Position numbers and translations under genes: made by a program
Source of the DNA: Siphonodentalium dalli
Taxonomy: Eukaryota > Mollusca > Scaphopoda > Gadilida > Siphonodentaliidae
NCBI GenBank assembly: GCA_032622095.1
Contig: CP136064.1
Location: forward strand, 218,314,205 to 218,378,204
Direction of reading: 5' to 3'
DNA length: 64,000 nt
Notes under the pieces: model-generated
The model's input: only the letters and a program-made list of their open reading frames with translations
What the model was told of the DNA's origin: nothing
Database searches by the model: none
Shown: positions 33,395 through 45,930 of the stretch, piece after piece
Position numbering within the stretch: position 1 is the first letter of the stretch
Layout of the letters: every line of letters begins with the position of its first letter

Positions 33395-34690
33395 GAACCT
33401 GACTACAATGTAACAAGGGGACGTGACTAGGATGTAACAAGGGAACGTGACTAGGATGTTACAATGGAACGTGATTAGGATGTAACAAGGGAACATGACT
33501 AGGATGTAACAATGGAACGTGGATAGGATGTAACAAGGGAACGTAACTAGGATGTAATAATGGAACGTGACTAAGATGTAACAAGGGGACGTGACTAGGA
33601 TGTAACAATGGAACCTGTCTGGGATATAACAAGGGGACCTGCCTAGGATATAACAATGGAACCTGACTAGGATGTAACAATGGGATGTGACTAGGATGTA
33701 ACAAGGGAACCTAACTAGAATGTAACAAGGAAATCTGACTAGGATATAAGAATGGGACGTGACTAGGATGTAACAATGGAACGTGACTAGTATGTAACAA
33801 GGGAATGTAACTCGGATGTAACAATGGAACATGCCTAGCAAGGGGTCCTGCCTAGGATGTAACAATATAACCTGACTAGGATGTAACAATGGAACCTGCC
33901 TAGGATATAACAAGGGAACCTGCCTAGGATGTAACAATGGAACCTGACTAAGGTGTAACAAGCGGACGTGACTAGGACGGAGCAATGAAACGTGACTAGG
34001 ATGTAACAATGGAACGTGACTAGGATGTAACAAGGGAACCTAACTAGAATGTAACAAGGAAACGTAACTAGGATGTAACAATGGAACATGCCTAGGATAT
34101 AACAAGGGGACCTGCCTATGATCTAGCAATGGAACCTGACTAAGATGTAACAATGGGACGTGACTAGGATGTAACAAGGGAACCTAACTAGAATGTAACA
34201 AGGAAATCTGACTAGGATGTAACAAGGGAATGTGACCAGGATGTAACAATGGAACCTGCCTATGATGTAACAAGGGGAGCTACCTATGATGTAACAATGG
34301 AACCTGCCTAGGATGTAACAATGTAACCTGACTAGGATGTAGCAAGGGGACGTGACTAGGATGTAACAAGGTAACCTAACTAGAATGTAACAAGGGAACC
34401 TAACTAGGTTGTAACAATGGAACCTGCCTAGGATGTAACAAGGGGGCCTGCCTAGAATGTGACAATGGAACCTGATTAGGATGTAACAAGGGGACGTGAC
34501 TAGAATGTAACAAGGGGACCAAACTAGAATGTAACAAGGAAATCGGACCAGGATGTAACAATGGAACGTGACCAGGATGTAACAATGGAACCTGTCTGGG
34601 ATGTAACAAGGGAACCTGCATAGGTTTTAACAATGGAACGTGACTGGGGTGTAACAATGGGAACCTAACTAGGACGTAACAAAGCGAGAA
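33395..34690. repeat. Minisatellite, 24-bp unit, ~54 copies
   Basis: The unit is close to 'ctaggatgtaacaatggaac' plus 'ctga' or 'gtga'. Variants alternate 'caatggaacc', 'caagggaacg' and 'caaggggacg'. Since 24 is divisible by 3, long frames open on the minus strand (33368-34033, 221 codons of an 8-residue 'LLHPSHVP' type repeat, and others), with no flanking coding sequence. Confidence 0.95.
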
Positions 34691-34714
34691 TAATTTTCTT
34701 ATTTTCAGTGTTCA

Positions 34715-34835
34715 ACCCGGGCCTTTCGATACTAAATGGATTCTCCCACTCAGCTATAAAAGTTTACATTTGGAATGAGCCATTATGGTCGTTATTATCT
34801 TTACATTTCCAAAGGAACTACTCATCAATGTCTTA
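34715..34835. mobile_element. Hairpin MITE family E, decayed fragment
   Basis: 'actaaatggattctcccact' and 'cagctataaaagtttacatt' match the left part of family E. A trace of its right side ('aactactcatcaatg') follows. Confidence 0.5.
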
Positions 34836-37170
34836 ACCAGTCAAGATAATTATTATTCCGACTATTTTCTAGAACCGAATACAGCATGAGGAAATTGAAA
34901 ATGCTTTTAAACAATTTGAGACCATCAGTTATGAAAACACCTGTAGGGTGATCAGATGTGTCTTATCGACGGCTAAATGTTGAAAGAGGAATAGGTAGCA
35001 ACCACCTGTCATGCAGGAGGCAGCCTGATAAATTTTCCATACAACAACACTCCTCATGCGTTTTTGTTAAATACCCTGTCACGCCTAGACGACACATACG
35101 TGCAAACTTTATGGAGCACATGCAAATTAATGTGAATATTAAGTAAATATACTTCACTATTTACTATACTGCGTTATCCCCACGTGACAGGGGATATGTA
35201 TTGTTTATTGTAACATGCCCTATCTCTGTACCAGGTATGTTGGATGAGAGAATAAACCTATCATCTGTCTTTTGTACATACAGGGTTAAAAGACTAATAA
35301 ATAAACATGATACTCGGTCTAATTGTATTACATGGCTGTATTGCCTGTACTGTTCTTGCTATTTTCATACATGTATCTATTTGATTGTGACAGAGACATA
35401 TTATTGCAAATTATATTTGCATCTGTATCATCCGGTCATATTCGCAAAGAGGCACATTTCTACATGCCACTATGTTGGTGCATTTGTAGCACACAAACAC
35501 CCGAGTTGCCCACTGGAATCCAATACATTTATATATATATATATGTGTGGTGCAAAAGGTCCATTGCCGTTGATCGCATAATAGGTGTTCTGATTATGGG
35601 CGACCGAGGGGTAATCGCAAGTGATTGCCTTGGCCGTTCTGAGGCGCCATTGATGTAATGTTATACGTTCATCCAGACACTTTCATATAGCACACTTGCC
35701 AACCACACCATTACGTCTATCTGGCCTAATTGAAAGATTCAATATATATCCAGTCAATCTGATTTCCTATATTGAAGTTCATATTGATTAATGACGTAAT
35801 TTTGAGATGGCTCTAGTGGATTAGTCTAGGATTTGTTCACTATAAATTATTAGCATATATGAACGGGACCGGCTCAATATGGACGCGACCCATTTACGTC
35901 ACGACCTGTCAGTCTTTCTGATCTATATTAGACCCAGTCTGTGACAAATATGGGAACAAACGCCTCAGCCACATCTCATCTACTTAATGGGTGTACGGAT
36001 GACATCTACTTAATGGGTGTACGGACGACATCTATTCGATCAATCGTGATCAGGTTTATTAGAACCGAAGACCCGGTCACGCGTCCCTTTGAGCGTTTGC
36101 GCCGCGCCGTTTATATCACTTGTATACCATATAAGTGTTTTTGGAAATTATTGACATGGGTCCGTTTGATTTGATGTATCGGTTGTACTAAAGTAAAACA
36201 CAATCGTAAGAAGAAAAGGGTGAAGGAAAGGGCATATCGACCCTTTCGACCATCCCGGGGCCAGCCCCCTCCCAAACACGACAAAAAAATATATAATGCA
36301 ACACAAAGAAAGGCGAAAACTGCCTCCAACTATAATTAAAGTCGCGATAAGTTATATGTATTTTGTTAGCGAAAACAGATTTTGACTGTATGCAATTTTC
36401 TACAAATAAATCGGACATAATCGCGATAATCTCCGTGATAAAACAAACATGAGGCAATACTAAGAAGCCACCGTATTATTTACTAGCTCATTATCATCTA
36501 TATATACTGTATCTCGATATATGGGGTCATGATATGCATGTTCATAACATTTTTCTTTCATCGGCAGCAGGACATGCACATGTAAGTATACCCATTTTGC
36601 TCTCAATTGTGCTATTTAAATCGACACGAATCGCATGTGTGCATAGAACTATTATTCCTGGAATAACACGAGGTCGACAGATATATACATACATTTCTAC
36701 GCATTTCATATGCCTCGGAAATAGGCTACATGTACTCAGGGAGTCAACGAAGTTGTCGTCTCAAATGTGTCCTGTTATCTATGCAGCACGTAATAGGTAT
36801 GGGAGCTCTCTATACTATTTCATTTATCACAAAACAGGGTTAACACACGTGTTCTCTGTCGCTCAGTATATGAGCGATATGGTCATTAAAAGCACATTCT
36901 GCTCGTTGAATTGTCATTGAATTGTTACAAAAAATTCCAATTTGAAGACTGCATGGTCCCAAATATGGCAAATCTCGGCATCTGGTGACACCGAGACACC
37001 CGTAATGTTTTATGTTGAACTGAAGTCGTTACTGATCATCACCATATATCCCTTCTTTGATTAAGCACGGGCGTTCCCATCACTGGCAACGGCATGGGCA
37101 AAATGCCGCCACAAATTTCCCCAGTGGATGGACCATCTTCGGATACAGTGGGGTTAAAATAACGACGATT
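34836..37170. other. Stretch without recognised gene
   Basis: Contains a 28-bp direct duplication ('catctacttaatgggtgtac') at about 35967-36025 and a TA run near 35529. Frames at 35201-35581, 35323-35658 and 36534-36920 have no recognisable domain or splice pattern. Confidence 0.35.
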
Positions 37171-37275
37171 GCCATTTCGATAATAAATGAGAATTTGTTC
37201 ACGCTCACTGAGTTAAATATGAAGCAATGAACACTCATACTGAGTCCGTACCTCCATAACTCTGACACATATATA
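37171..37275. repeat. 105-bp direct repeat, left copy
   Basis: Matches 37568-37678 ('aatgagaatttgttcacg', 'catactgagtccgt.cctcc') with ~10% differences. The pair brackets ~290 bp holding tRNA-like sequence. Confidence 0.85.
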
Positions 37276-37307
37276 CGTCAGTACCAGTTATCGTATGGTC
37301 ACTGATG

Positions 37308-37500
37308 CAGTTTCGGAGGAAGTGCATTGTCATGTTTCCGGAATGGCATATCAAGAATTTCGATAGTAGTGGGTTCGAATCCATGTTCACACTGATACGC
37401 TTCCTAACTCTCGGTGAAAGGGCTCCCCTTTTAAGGACGTCCCCGTAGTCGAGGTGGTTAGGTCGTGGATAAGATCATCGAACCCCGGCATGGATGAAAA
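37308..37500 (+). mobile_element. tRNA-derived SINE-like segment, possibly dimeric
   Basis: A perfect pol III B-box core 'ggttcgaatcc' lies at about 37371, with an A-box-like 'gatgcagtttcggaggaag' ~60 bp upstream. A second tRNA-like stretch at 37437-37497 has 'gtagtcgaggtggttagg', like a tRNA-Ser A-box side, and 'atcgaaccccgg', a degenerate B box. It is not a functional tRNA: no acceptor stem closes. A 3' end with 'attacattacatt' near 37850 may be its LINE-type tail. Confidence 0.5.
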
Positions 37501-37567
37501 TCGGGACCGATTTTCAAGCTTGATTTGGTTTGAGGGACATCTCAATATACCATTCCGATCGACACAT

Positions 37568-37678
37568 GGCCACTTCGATAAGAAATGAGAATTTGTTCAC
37601 GATCACTGAGTTAAGCAAACATGAACCAATGAACAATCATACTGAGTCCGTGCCTCCATAACTTTGACATATATCTAC
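37568..37678. repeat. 105-bp direct repeat, right copy
   Basis: Partner of 37171-37275, offset ~397 bp. Confidence 0.85.
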
Positions 37679-37850
37679 CGAAATGGCCATGTGGGATTGG
37701 TTTTTACAGGGATGGTGATATTGGCGTAGATGACGTTTTGGTGATGATGGGTGATGCTTATATATTTGTTGTTGTATTATGTATATTATTGATATAATTA
37801 TCATGTTGCACACATTGTGTCTGAGTAATAAACCATTACATTACATTTCC

Positions 37851-39649
37851 ATTAGGAGAAAAAAACTTACGGTGCGTGATTGGTGTAAACCATTTCAAAT
37901 ACATTTACAAATTCAAGGAATCTAATTACAATGGCATGTAAAAATGTGGGTATTCCCTGGCCTGAAACGCGTTCGTGTCCAAACAATGCAGGATAATGTG
38001 GCTGGGTATTGGCTATAACAGTTAGGTCAACAATTGTGGAAAACGTATGTTGAACAGTTGAAACAGGCGTGGCTCGAAAAGTACTCCTCCGTTTGTAAAA
38101 GATGCTGACCTTCTATGCATGAGGCATGTACTATACGATTACTCGCGAATTTAGGCGGGCGTTGCCGAATGTTAACACTGAGGCCTATCATTTAGTTCTT
38201 TCTATGGATCTATGCTGATCCCTATATAATATGAGAATGGTGTGTAATAACATGATGTTGAGGCACGAATATTATATGTTGCTTCACAATAGCAATTACA
38301 TGATTTCAGCCATAAATATTTCGGAAGGATCAATCATGTCCATCTAAACTTGTTGATGTTGGAAAGAGTTACCATTATGTAATAGCAACCACGTGGTTGT
38401 TTATACCTTAGGGGCAGGTGAATGACGTTATATATTTTTTTCTATATCCATCAGTGATTTTTCAAAGATCGTGGGTATGGATTTTGGAGAAATAGTCACG
38501 TGACTTCCGATTAGCAACTGTGTGTATAGATTACAAAAGCGCGAAGTCGGGAATTGAACCATCTCGATGGAAATTAAATTAGCTACTTCACAACTTACGA
38601 AGAATTTGCATGCGATTTAGGCCTATTGTTTCATTTAGACCAATTTCGTTGGTTAGCTTAAGTGAAACAAGCGAAGACGTCATGAAAAGGTGTCTGACGT
38701 CATTTTCGATTTGTGGGCCAGAATCCAGACAAGATTGCACAATCCACGACAAGTCTTGTCATGTCGTCTCCGTCGGGACAACTGCCTGATGTTACATGCA
38801 TTATTCTTAGCGTCATGTCGCCGATAAAAGGAAAAATTGACGCACAGCATGTGTCACGTACGATTCATATTATTTAGACTTGCCATAATCAACACTGCCG
38901 ATCAGCTTATAGTTATATAAACTACTGGAACGTGCATGCGGATATCCGTTTATGGATATGCATTTTGCAGATGATGTTATCAATGCAGTATCTGTGACAG
39001 TCATTCTGCATGGCTAAGTGCGATGTCACCGCAGATACGGCAACGCCCATTAATTGCTGTTGCATAATAAGTCTTGTTTGTGCATAGCTATGGCATTCAT
39101 TCTGCCAATAAAGTATCTATCTCACTGTTGCGTTTCACGCTAACTTTCGCTCCTATTTCGATTTTCCAAACTATATCGCTAGACGGCATCATTACAAACA
39201 CGCCAGAATAACAGCGCCATGATCCGATTGAATAGTAAAGAATAATAAGGTTTTCTCTTTCATCTCAGTGATATCCAAGCATGTCGACCGCATATGACAT
39301 CCCGGTGGGATACACCACGTTTCATCCTAAACATATAATTCCCTTTATTTAGAATCAAAGTTAATGATGATTATTCTGAAGCGAGTGGTGACGACGACAG
39401 CAATCCGCTCGTCCTTATGGTGTAAATATATGTGATATTTTAACCATGTCTACTGAAATTGTCTATTATTCATCTGGAGGGGGTTTCATGAAAAATAAGC
39501 AGAAGACAGATAATACAATTAACGAATAAGTCCTATTTGTTGCATACTAGCAATCATGCCACGTTGAAGCATTTAAATTAGTCTGCAAACAGTAAGAATG
39601 TATTCGGATAGACAGCTGAAGACTAAGGAACCATTCAGATTTAATAGAC
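37851..39649. other. Stretch without recognised gene
   Basis: A family E fragment ('attattcatctgg', 'acagataatacaatt') lies at about 39460-39535. Otherwise nothing is recognised. Confidence 0.35.
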
Positions 39650-39823
39650 TAAATTGTGCCTATACGAGCTCATTTCGTATTGAAATAAGCTCTATAGGGT
39701 ATTATTTTGAACGAAACATTTTAGGCCCATACAGAACGTATATTTCTCAAATAAGCTCTTATGGGCCTAAAACGGGACATTCAAAATAAGCCTGTATTTT
39801 GCTTATTTTTACGAGAACAGGCC
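39650..39823 (+). repeat. Dispersed repeat R1, partial copy
   Basis: 'cctatacgagctcatttcg', 'aagctcttatgggcc' and the terminal 'acgagaacaggc' follow the R1 pattern with many differences. Confidence 0.5.
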
Positions 39824-42253
39824 GACTACATAAACTGCACCCGACCAACAAAAACGTCAATGAAGGGACTTCAGTAGATTTAACAAAAATCAGGTAAAAC
39901 TCGTTTTACTAAGTTTTGGTATATATGATTACCCTCTTGTCGATGAAAAATTTGAGAGAAACACAATTGCGGGAAGAATATCTTGGAACTCCAATGAGAA
40001 GCCTGGACTCATGGTGTTGCTTTAATAGGATTGCTCTCGATGTTAGGGATGGTAGCAATTGCACAACTGAAATCCAACTCATTCTTACCATAAAAATCTA
40101 ACCGTTCCATGTATGTGTGGATATAGGACACAGCTCTCAGCCAATCGAAAAACGTAATTTTGGGTGAGGTGAAATATATATGGATATAATGGCAACTGCA
40201 GCATCTAGTTGAAATAATGACATCTTAATGTTTCTTGCATTGGAATTCCCAAAGACATATTCGGTAATATGTTTCTAAAGTCTTACTGTAATGATTACCC
40301 CGCCTATATGCTAAAGTTTGGGTTTACTACATACATATTACATGCGTGCACCCATGCAGCTATCCTTTGGAACCCAATAACTCGGCGAAGAGTTTCAGAT
40401 GTTATGGTATTTGGCACGAAACTATGAGTATACATGTATCATTCAAAAGGAGGTTCAGTGACATTTCTCGTCCTTTGCAATCCATATTTATTCTTTAACG
40501 AGCTGTTTGAATCGTTTTGTTGACATCATTATCCCCATCAGTAGGTTAGCATGCCCCAATGTTCGGAGATGATCAAGAGACTGTGTTCGTCGGTTGTATC
40601 TCAGCGTTGGATGGTGGTAGAACACGAGGAGAAGAACTTAAAAGTGGAAATGGTCCTCTTTTTTCAACACGTTCCGCTTTATATAGTTGTCCACTCGAGA
40701 CATGTTTTGTTTGTTTTGGAATGGGCATAAATAGTTGCACAGAGACAGAACGTACATGTGTTTAAATTCTATAGGGTTATATCCACCATTTATCGGTCGA
40801 AGATTTCACCCACGACGATTGTTTATTAAAGTTCGCCGTATCTTTCCATTCTATACGTTGTTATCCTTAACGCTAGAACGAAATGAACGGCGGATATTGC
40901 GTACAGGCCCTCTCCGAAATATAGGTTAATGAAATCTGTGGACTTAGAGAATTAACGTTCATTTGGAATTGGCGGTAATTATTGGTATTACTGCCATTCT
41001 TTAAATTACATCCAATCGGAACATTCTGGCCCGGAGCAGCGACCTGGACAAATCGCCTAATTTGGATCTCCTTATCAATATACGTCTGATTTGTTTGAAT
41101 GCGTCTGTTTGTGAGAAGCAATACGCGATCGCTCCGTTCAGGAGAACAAACAAACATTAGGGGGCTGTGTCCACACACCGGGGTCTCGTTTCAATGGTCA
41201 CTGGGTGTAATTCGTTTCAACGGTCACTGGGTGTAATTACCTCTCTGGACCGTTCATCTGGTTCTCTTGATTGATATCCTTGACTGAATGGCAGGATACA
41301 CCAAGCAACTTTGACATTTTAAGATGAAATTCGGTTTGCTTTGTGGCTACTAGAGCTTGTAATAAACTATCGCGATTGTTTTGTGACTTCAGATCTTGTG
41401 ACTCCTAATCCATCGCGAACGCGATATCGCGTGGGATCGGAATATCTGTACGAACTCAACAACTAATCGGTTATCTACTTGCGATTTCAAACAGTGTTTA
41501 TTGAGTTGCCGGTATGTGGTCCAGAGCTTAACTTCAACACTGGGTATTGAATTACTAAATTAGGTATTAGTCTTTTCGTGTTGGGAGTATCAAACAACGA
41601 ACAAATACGACGGGGACCCTTATTATAATTGTGGGGGATAAGAAAACCTCGCCCACTTCTGACATTACGACACACATTGTGAAAATGGCAGGGAAATAAG
41701 CTTTGGCAATTTATATAGATATAGACAACGAACATTTTGTTCTAATAGAAGCAACCCTGAACTTGTTAAATCATCCAGAAGATTATCAACATTCAACCAA
41801 TAAATTGTCTATTAGCTAATTCTACGCACATATAAAACAGGGTTTTAAATGTTCAAGTGCCTTTCTCCTAACTTCGCGTTAATTTGCCAATTTGGTTAAC
41901 CTGTCCTCAAATTGCCAGTAAACCTGAGCATACTACCCCCTTTCATCTGTAAATCAGATATATCTTCATACACCGCCACCTTCTTCAAAAAACATAATAT
42001 AAATAACATATGTCATATTTGCTAACTCATTATTTCCCTTTTATTACATTCCTATATGTGATTTACCTTGATCTGTCGAAGAATTATAACGACAATTTCA
42101 TTAGTGAATTATTGCACTTTAACTAGCGCGTTGTGTATTCATTCACGCTATCGAAATTCATGCGTCATGGGTATAATGGCGGTATTATTCGGATGTCTGG
42201 TAAGCCCGATAGATTATTAGTGGAATATTATAAACAGATAAGCATTGAAACAG
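39824..42253. other. Stretch without recognised gene
   Basis: A 26-bp block 'gtttcaatggtcactgggtg' is duplicated in tandem near 41187-41239. Overlapping frames at 39909-40101 and 40559-41178 have no recognisable domain. Confidence 0.35.
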
Positions 42254-42388
42254 TTGATTGAACGGGTGACATGAAATAATTCATTTGAGGCAGGTACTAG
42301 TTTGTGAAACACTCCAGCGCAATGCATTCTCGTGTTTGTACAACGTCCCTGCCTCTCATGAATTATTTCACGTCACCAGTTCAATCAA
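42254..42388. repeat. Palindromic element, ~41-bp arms
   Basis: Arm 42254-42294 ('ttgattgaac.ggtgac', 'atgaaataattcat', 'gaggcagg') is inverted at 42348-42388 around a 53-nt loop. It has the form of a hairpin MITE; no second copy is seen. Confidence 0.75.
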
Positions 42389-43309
42389 GTGATTACTCTC
42401 TATGTATCCATCCATCCGTCATACGAAATTGTTTGTGACAAATAATTCTTGTTTCAGTACGTTGTAATGCATGTATTCCGCTTGTGGGGAGTGGCTGTTC
42501 GTGTAAGTTTCAAGAACTTGTCATCTAATCCCCCAATATCTTTATTCTATTATACTAATAAAATATATTTACATGTAAATCAATATAAAATGTTTGTTAC
42601 TCCGAGATCCTAAATCTTCCAAGGTATTCTGGCATGTCAAATTAGCTGTTTTTTTTTGGCACAGCAGAGGTTGTAACTGAACAACAACAACAACAACATA
42701 ATTTTGAATTTCTACGATCGAGGTGTTTATATCACTTTTGATATGAGCGACCACATGAAACACATCTGAACAAATTAATGTATCGCGATTATTTTACCTC
42801 AGAGGATATCGGCTTCAGCCATTCCTAGTCACTTGACCTTTCAGTTTTATAGCAGTAATATCGATACTAACATGGCCGAGATGATTGTGCGGGCTGACCA
42901 AGGGGAACGTCCAAGTACCAAATTTGTTCAACCTGATACATGTACCTGACTGCACCATATAGGAAACGTTCCACTATATCTGAAACATGTTTTGCCCGAC
43001 GTTGCAAGTGTCGACTCTTCAAACCGGGTTGTTACGTATTAGAACCTGGCGTAAACTTAGATCAATCTACAAATACTGTTGTTTTTTATTTTTGCTGAAC
43101 GCGGATATAAATGAACTCGAAGGAAAGATACGCGATTTTTGTATCTGTGCAAATTTGTCAGTCGCTTATCAGTGGTGTCCACAGAAAAGTGATAACGTCA
43201 CATCCAATTGTTTTTCTACGTAATTTGGAGCGACGGATACGATAGGTCCATAAATAGCGAACTATTGATATACAGGCATTATATGGTCTGAAAACACTTG
43301 TCAATGTCA
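42389..43309. other. Stretch without recognised gene
   Basis: A short (AAC)n tract lies near 42683. The open frame 42987-43223 is unrecognised. Confidence 0.35.
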
Positions 43310-43640
43310 CAGCCATTTATCAGCCGTTTTCAACTTTTGGCCACAAGTCAAACAAACGCTCTTTATTGCTACCATATTCGGAATTGACTACCACGGAACG
43401 CTCTTTTCTATTCCATGTCGTGCAAATGGCTGTTTTGTGTTTGGGACCCAAACACCGTATTCACAGTTGTATTTTACATTACTTCAATGCATCGTTTTGA
43501 GGTTACATAATATAATGCTCGTAGAACAGTTCAGATATGTATCGACCTATTTCGATACTGAGACAAATTCAAAAGCGAATAATTCTATGTGTATTTTGGA
43601 GCGCAAACCGCCATGTGTCTCTGAACGACGCGCTTAGCCC
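43310..43640 (+). repeat. Dispersed repeat D, copy 1
   Basis: Shares ordered blocks with 59020-59610: 'aacgctctttatt', 'ttggg.cccaaaca.cgt', 'acttcaatgc', 'atttcgatactg.ga', 'ttcaaaagcgaat' and 'tgtattttggagcgca'. In the second copy a SINE-like element lies between the third and fourth blocks. Confidence 0.7.
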
Positions 43641-43680
43641 CAAATAGCCTCCCATACACTTACACGTCAGAGTTATTTAA

Positions 43681-43898
43681 CCCTTCCTATGATAAATGGA
43701 TTATCCCACTCAGGTATAAAAGTAGATAATGTAATCGTCAATTATTCATATGAAGGGGGTGTTCAGGAAAAATGAGTAGACGATGGACATATTAAATAAA
43801 AGTTCAATGACATACGGACGGTCGTTTGTTGAATTTATTATTTGAACATTTTCCAAAGGGAACTCATTATCGTCAATGAGTATATACTATAGAAAGGG
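43681..43898. mobile_element. Hairpin MITE family E, complete copy (218 bp)
   Basis: Flanked by TTAA (43677-43680 and 43899-43902) with ends CCCTTCC...AGAAAGGG. TTAA plus CCC ends is the known piggyBac signature. Inside are two hairpins. The first is partly decayed. The second joins 'aaagttcaatga' with 'tgaatttattatttgaaca'. A split copy is at 60529-62144. Confidence 0.75.
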
Positions 43899-43902
43899 TT
43901 AA

Positions 43903-44957
43903 ATTCATTTGGGGAACAGTTGGTCTATTGGATGTTCTGAACCACATCAGACGATTCTTATATCCAGGATCCAACTTTCGTATAATGTTCCCTTGTTGGT
44001 TGTGTCTATTCTTACTGTCTCTTCAATTGGATTATGGTCTCGGCTGGCACGGTTCAAATTAACACCGCGCTCGAAACAATATTAACTGTAAGTCCTTCTC
44101 AATTAACTTGGACGTTCGCATCGGGTATAGAATCTCGAGTCCATTTCCTCACCAAATACTCGAGTAGATTGTATAGGGATTTCTCGTTAATTGGAATTAG
44201 CCAGACAGGTCAGTTATCTAAATTTGATTCCGTCACCGAAGTACCGCTGTCTACAAATTGGTATCGCTTCATGAATTATTTGGACAAGTGTCTCGACCAA
44301 TGAACTGCAAGGGATTAGTCCCATAACAAGGGTCCGAGTCGGCGTTCTTGGGAGTTCAGAAAGGGCGGACAACGATGATCGATATATAGCAAATGAGTCG
44401 AACACCGAGAACAAATCTTCGAACAAGTTATTCTGATCATACAATACACTGCATTCGAAGGGGATCAGTGTGCATACGAGTATGATATCTTGATTTTAAC
44501 CAAATTAACTACACCAATTACCAAGAAATAATAACACACCCTCCACATTCACACAATTAGCTCCCGCAAGAATAAGTACAAATCGACATACTGTTTACAC
44601 GAACCGTGACGTTTCCTTGGTTCATCAACCATTAACTGCAGCCTCCACTTCATAAAATTTAACCACGTACGTCACTTCAAGCAGAACATGTACACGCGCC
44701 CGCTGCATGTTGTTAATGGGAGAATTTGTTGGAATAATTATAAATATAATCCCATAACGTGACGTCAAGACCACCGGTCGGAATTGTCACTCTCCGATAA
44801 CTTATTTCCGACCCACGAATATATGAACATATCTCGTGCACATAGGTTCTTATTGAACCTAAATATTCATATATCATTCTCCTAAAAAGCGTTTCACCAA
44901 TTTCCCTTCTATAGCGGTTGCGTTGTTTGTTACAAGGATTGCTTTCGTTTCATCGTG
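43903..44957. other. Stretch without recognised gene
   Basis: An R1 fragment ('cacataggttcttattg') lies near 44837-44880. Frames at 44034-44303 (+) and 44214-44444 (-) overlap and are unrecognised. Confidence 0.35.
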
Positions 44958-45330
44958 TTAGTGTATGTTCTACCAATTTAGTATCCCCACATGTGGACAT
45001 AATCAACAGCCCCAACCCAAACATCAGTCCTTTTTTTTTTATTGATTTACCGCATGTATTGCCTTTCAGAGTATAAACCCCCCCCCACAAACATCGCCAC
45101 CAACCAGGCTATCAAATTAATAACAACTTCATGTAACAGCATTTTAGTGTATATTCTACCAATTTAGTATCCCCACATGTGGACATAATCAACAGCCCCC
45201 AACTCAAACATCAGTCCTTTTTATTGATTTACCCCGTGTATTGCCTTTCAGAGTATCAATATAAAAACACACACTCATCGCCACCAACCAGGCTATTAAA
45301 CTAATAACAAATAGATATAATAGCATTTCG
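44958..45330. repeat. Two-copy tandem duplication, ~187-bp period
   Basis: 'accaatttagtatccccaca', 'tgtggacataatcaacagcc' and 'cgccaccaaccaggctat' each occur twice with a ~187-bp offset. The copies differ mainly in length of T and C runs. Confidence 0.9.
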
Positions 45331-45499
45331 ATCTGGAAGGCATTACAACATCCTACAGTAACACAAGATAGCATGTCACAAATCATATAAACATGTCCAG
45401 TCGTCATTTTGTTAACATCTGTGTGATTAACTTAATTGTATTGGGAGAGGGCGAAAGTTGTGCCCCAATCATTTTTCTATTAACAATTTCTATACTAAA

Positions 45500-45610
45500 C
45501 ATCATTGATGAGTAGTTATACCTTAGGAAATGTTCAGATAATAAGTTCAAGAAACGACAATAGGTTGTTTGTTGAACTTATTATCTAAAATTTTCCTCAA
45601 TAAATAGGGC
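45500..45610. mobile_element. Hairpin MITE family E, fragment
   Basis: The hairpin 'gttcagataataagttcaa' / 'ttgaacttattatct' corresponds to the second hairpin of family E, flanked by 'gatgagtagttat'. Confidence 0.5.
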
Positions 45611-45656
45611 TCCTTCTGCATTTGTATTTATCTCTCGCCTTCTTTTGTCACTTTAA

Positions 45657-45926
45657 AGGGGTACCGCACACTAAGTTCGGCCATTTATCTGACCATCTCC
45701 TTTTATACTCAACAGAATATATGCAACAAATGAATGAATTTTGAGCCATGAATTAGTGCAAAATACACGATGCAAACAATATAGTAATTATAATGAAAAT
45801 GAGTAAATGACCGAGGCATCAGCTCATTTTCATTGTAACTAATCCATGGCTCAAATTCATTCATTTGTTGACTATATTCTGTTGAGATGGTCCCATAAAT
45901 GGCCAGATTTAGTGTAAGGTAACCCT
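45657..45926. mobile_element. MITE family C (270 bp, near-palindromic)
   Basis: TTAA flanks (45653-45656 and 45927-45930) enclose ends AGGGGTACCGCACAC...GTGTAAGGTAACCCT. Arms of ~100 bp pair across the element, for example 'aatgaatgaattttgagcca' with 'tggctcaaattcattcat'. The minus-strand frame 45709-45933 is a translation of it. Confidence 0.8.
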
Positions 45927-45930
45927 TTAA

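Noticed and set aside
33368-34033. 221-codon minus-strand ORF, longest in the window
   Set aside because: It is a translation of the 24-bp minisatellite; other frames are open too and there is no flanking coding sequence.
37360-37385. Functional tRNA gene at the perfect B box
   Set aside because: No seven-base acceptor stem or anticodon arm closes around it; it fits a tRNA-derived SINE better.
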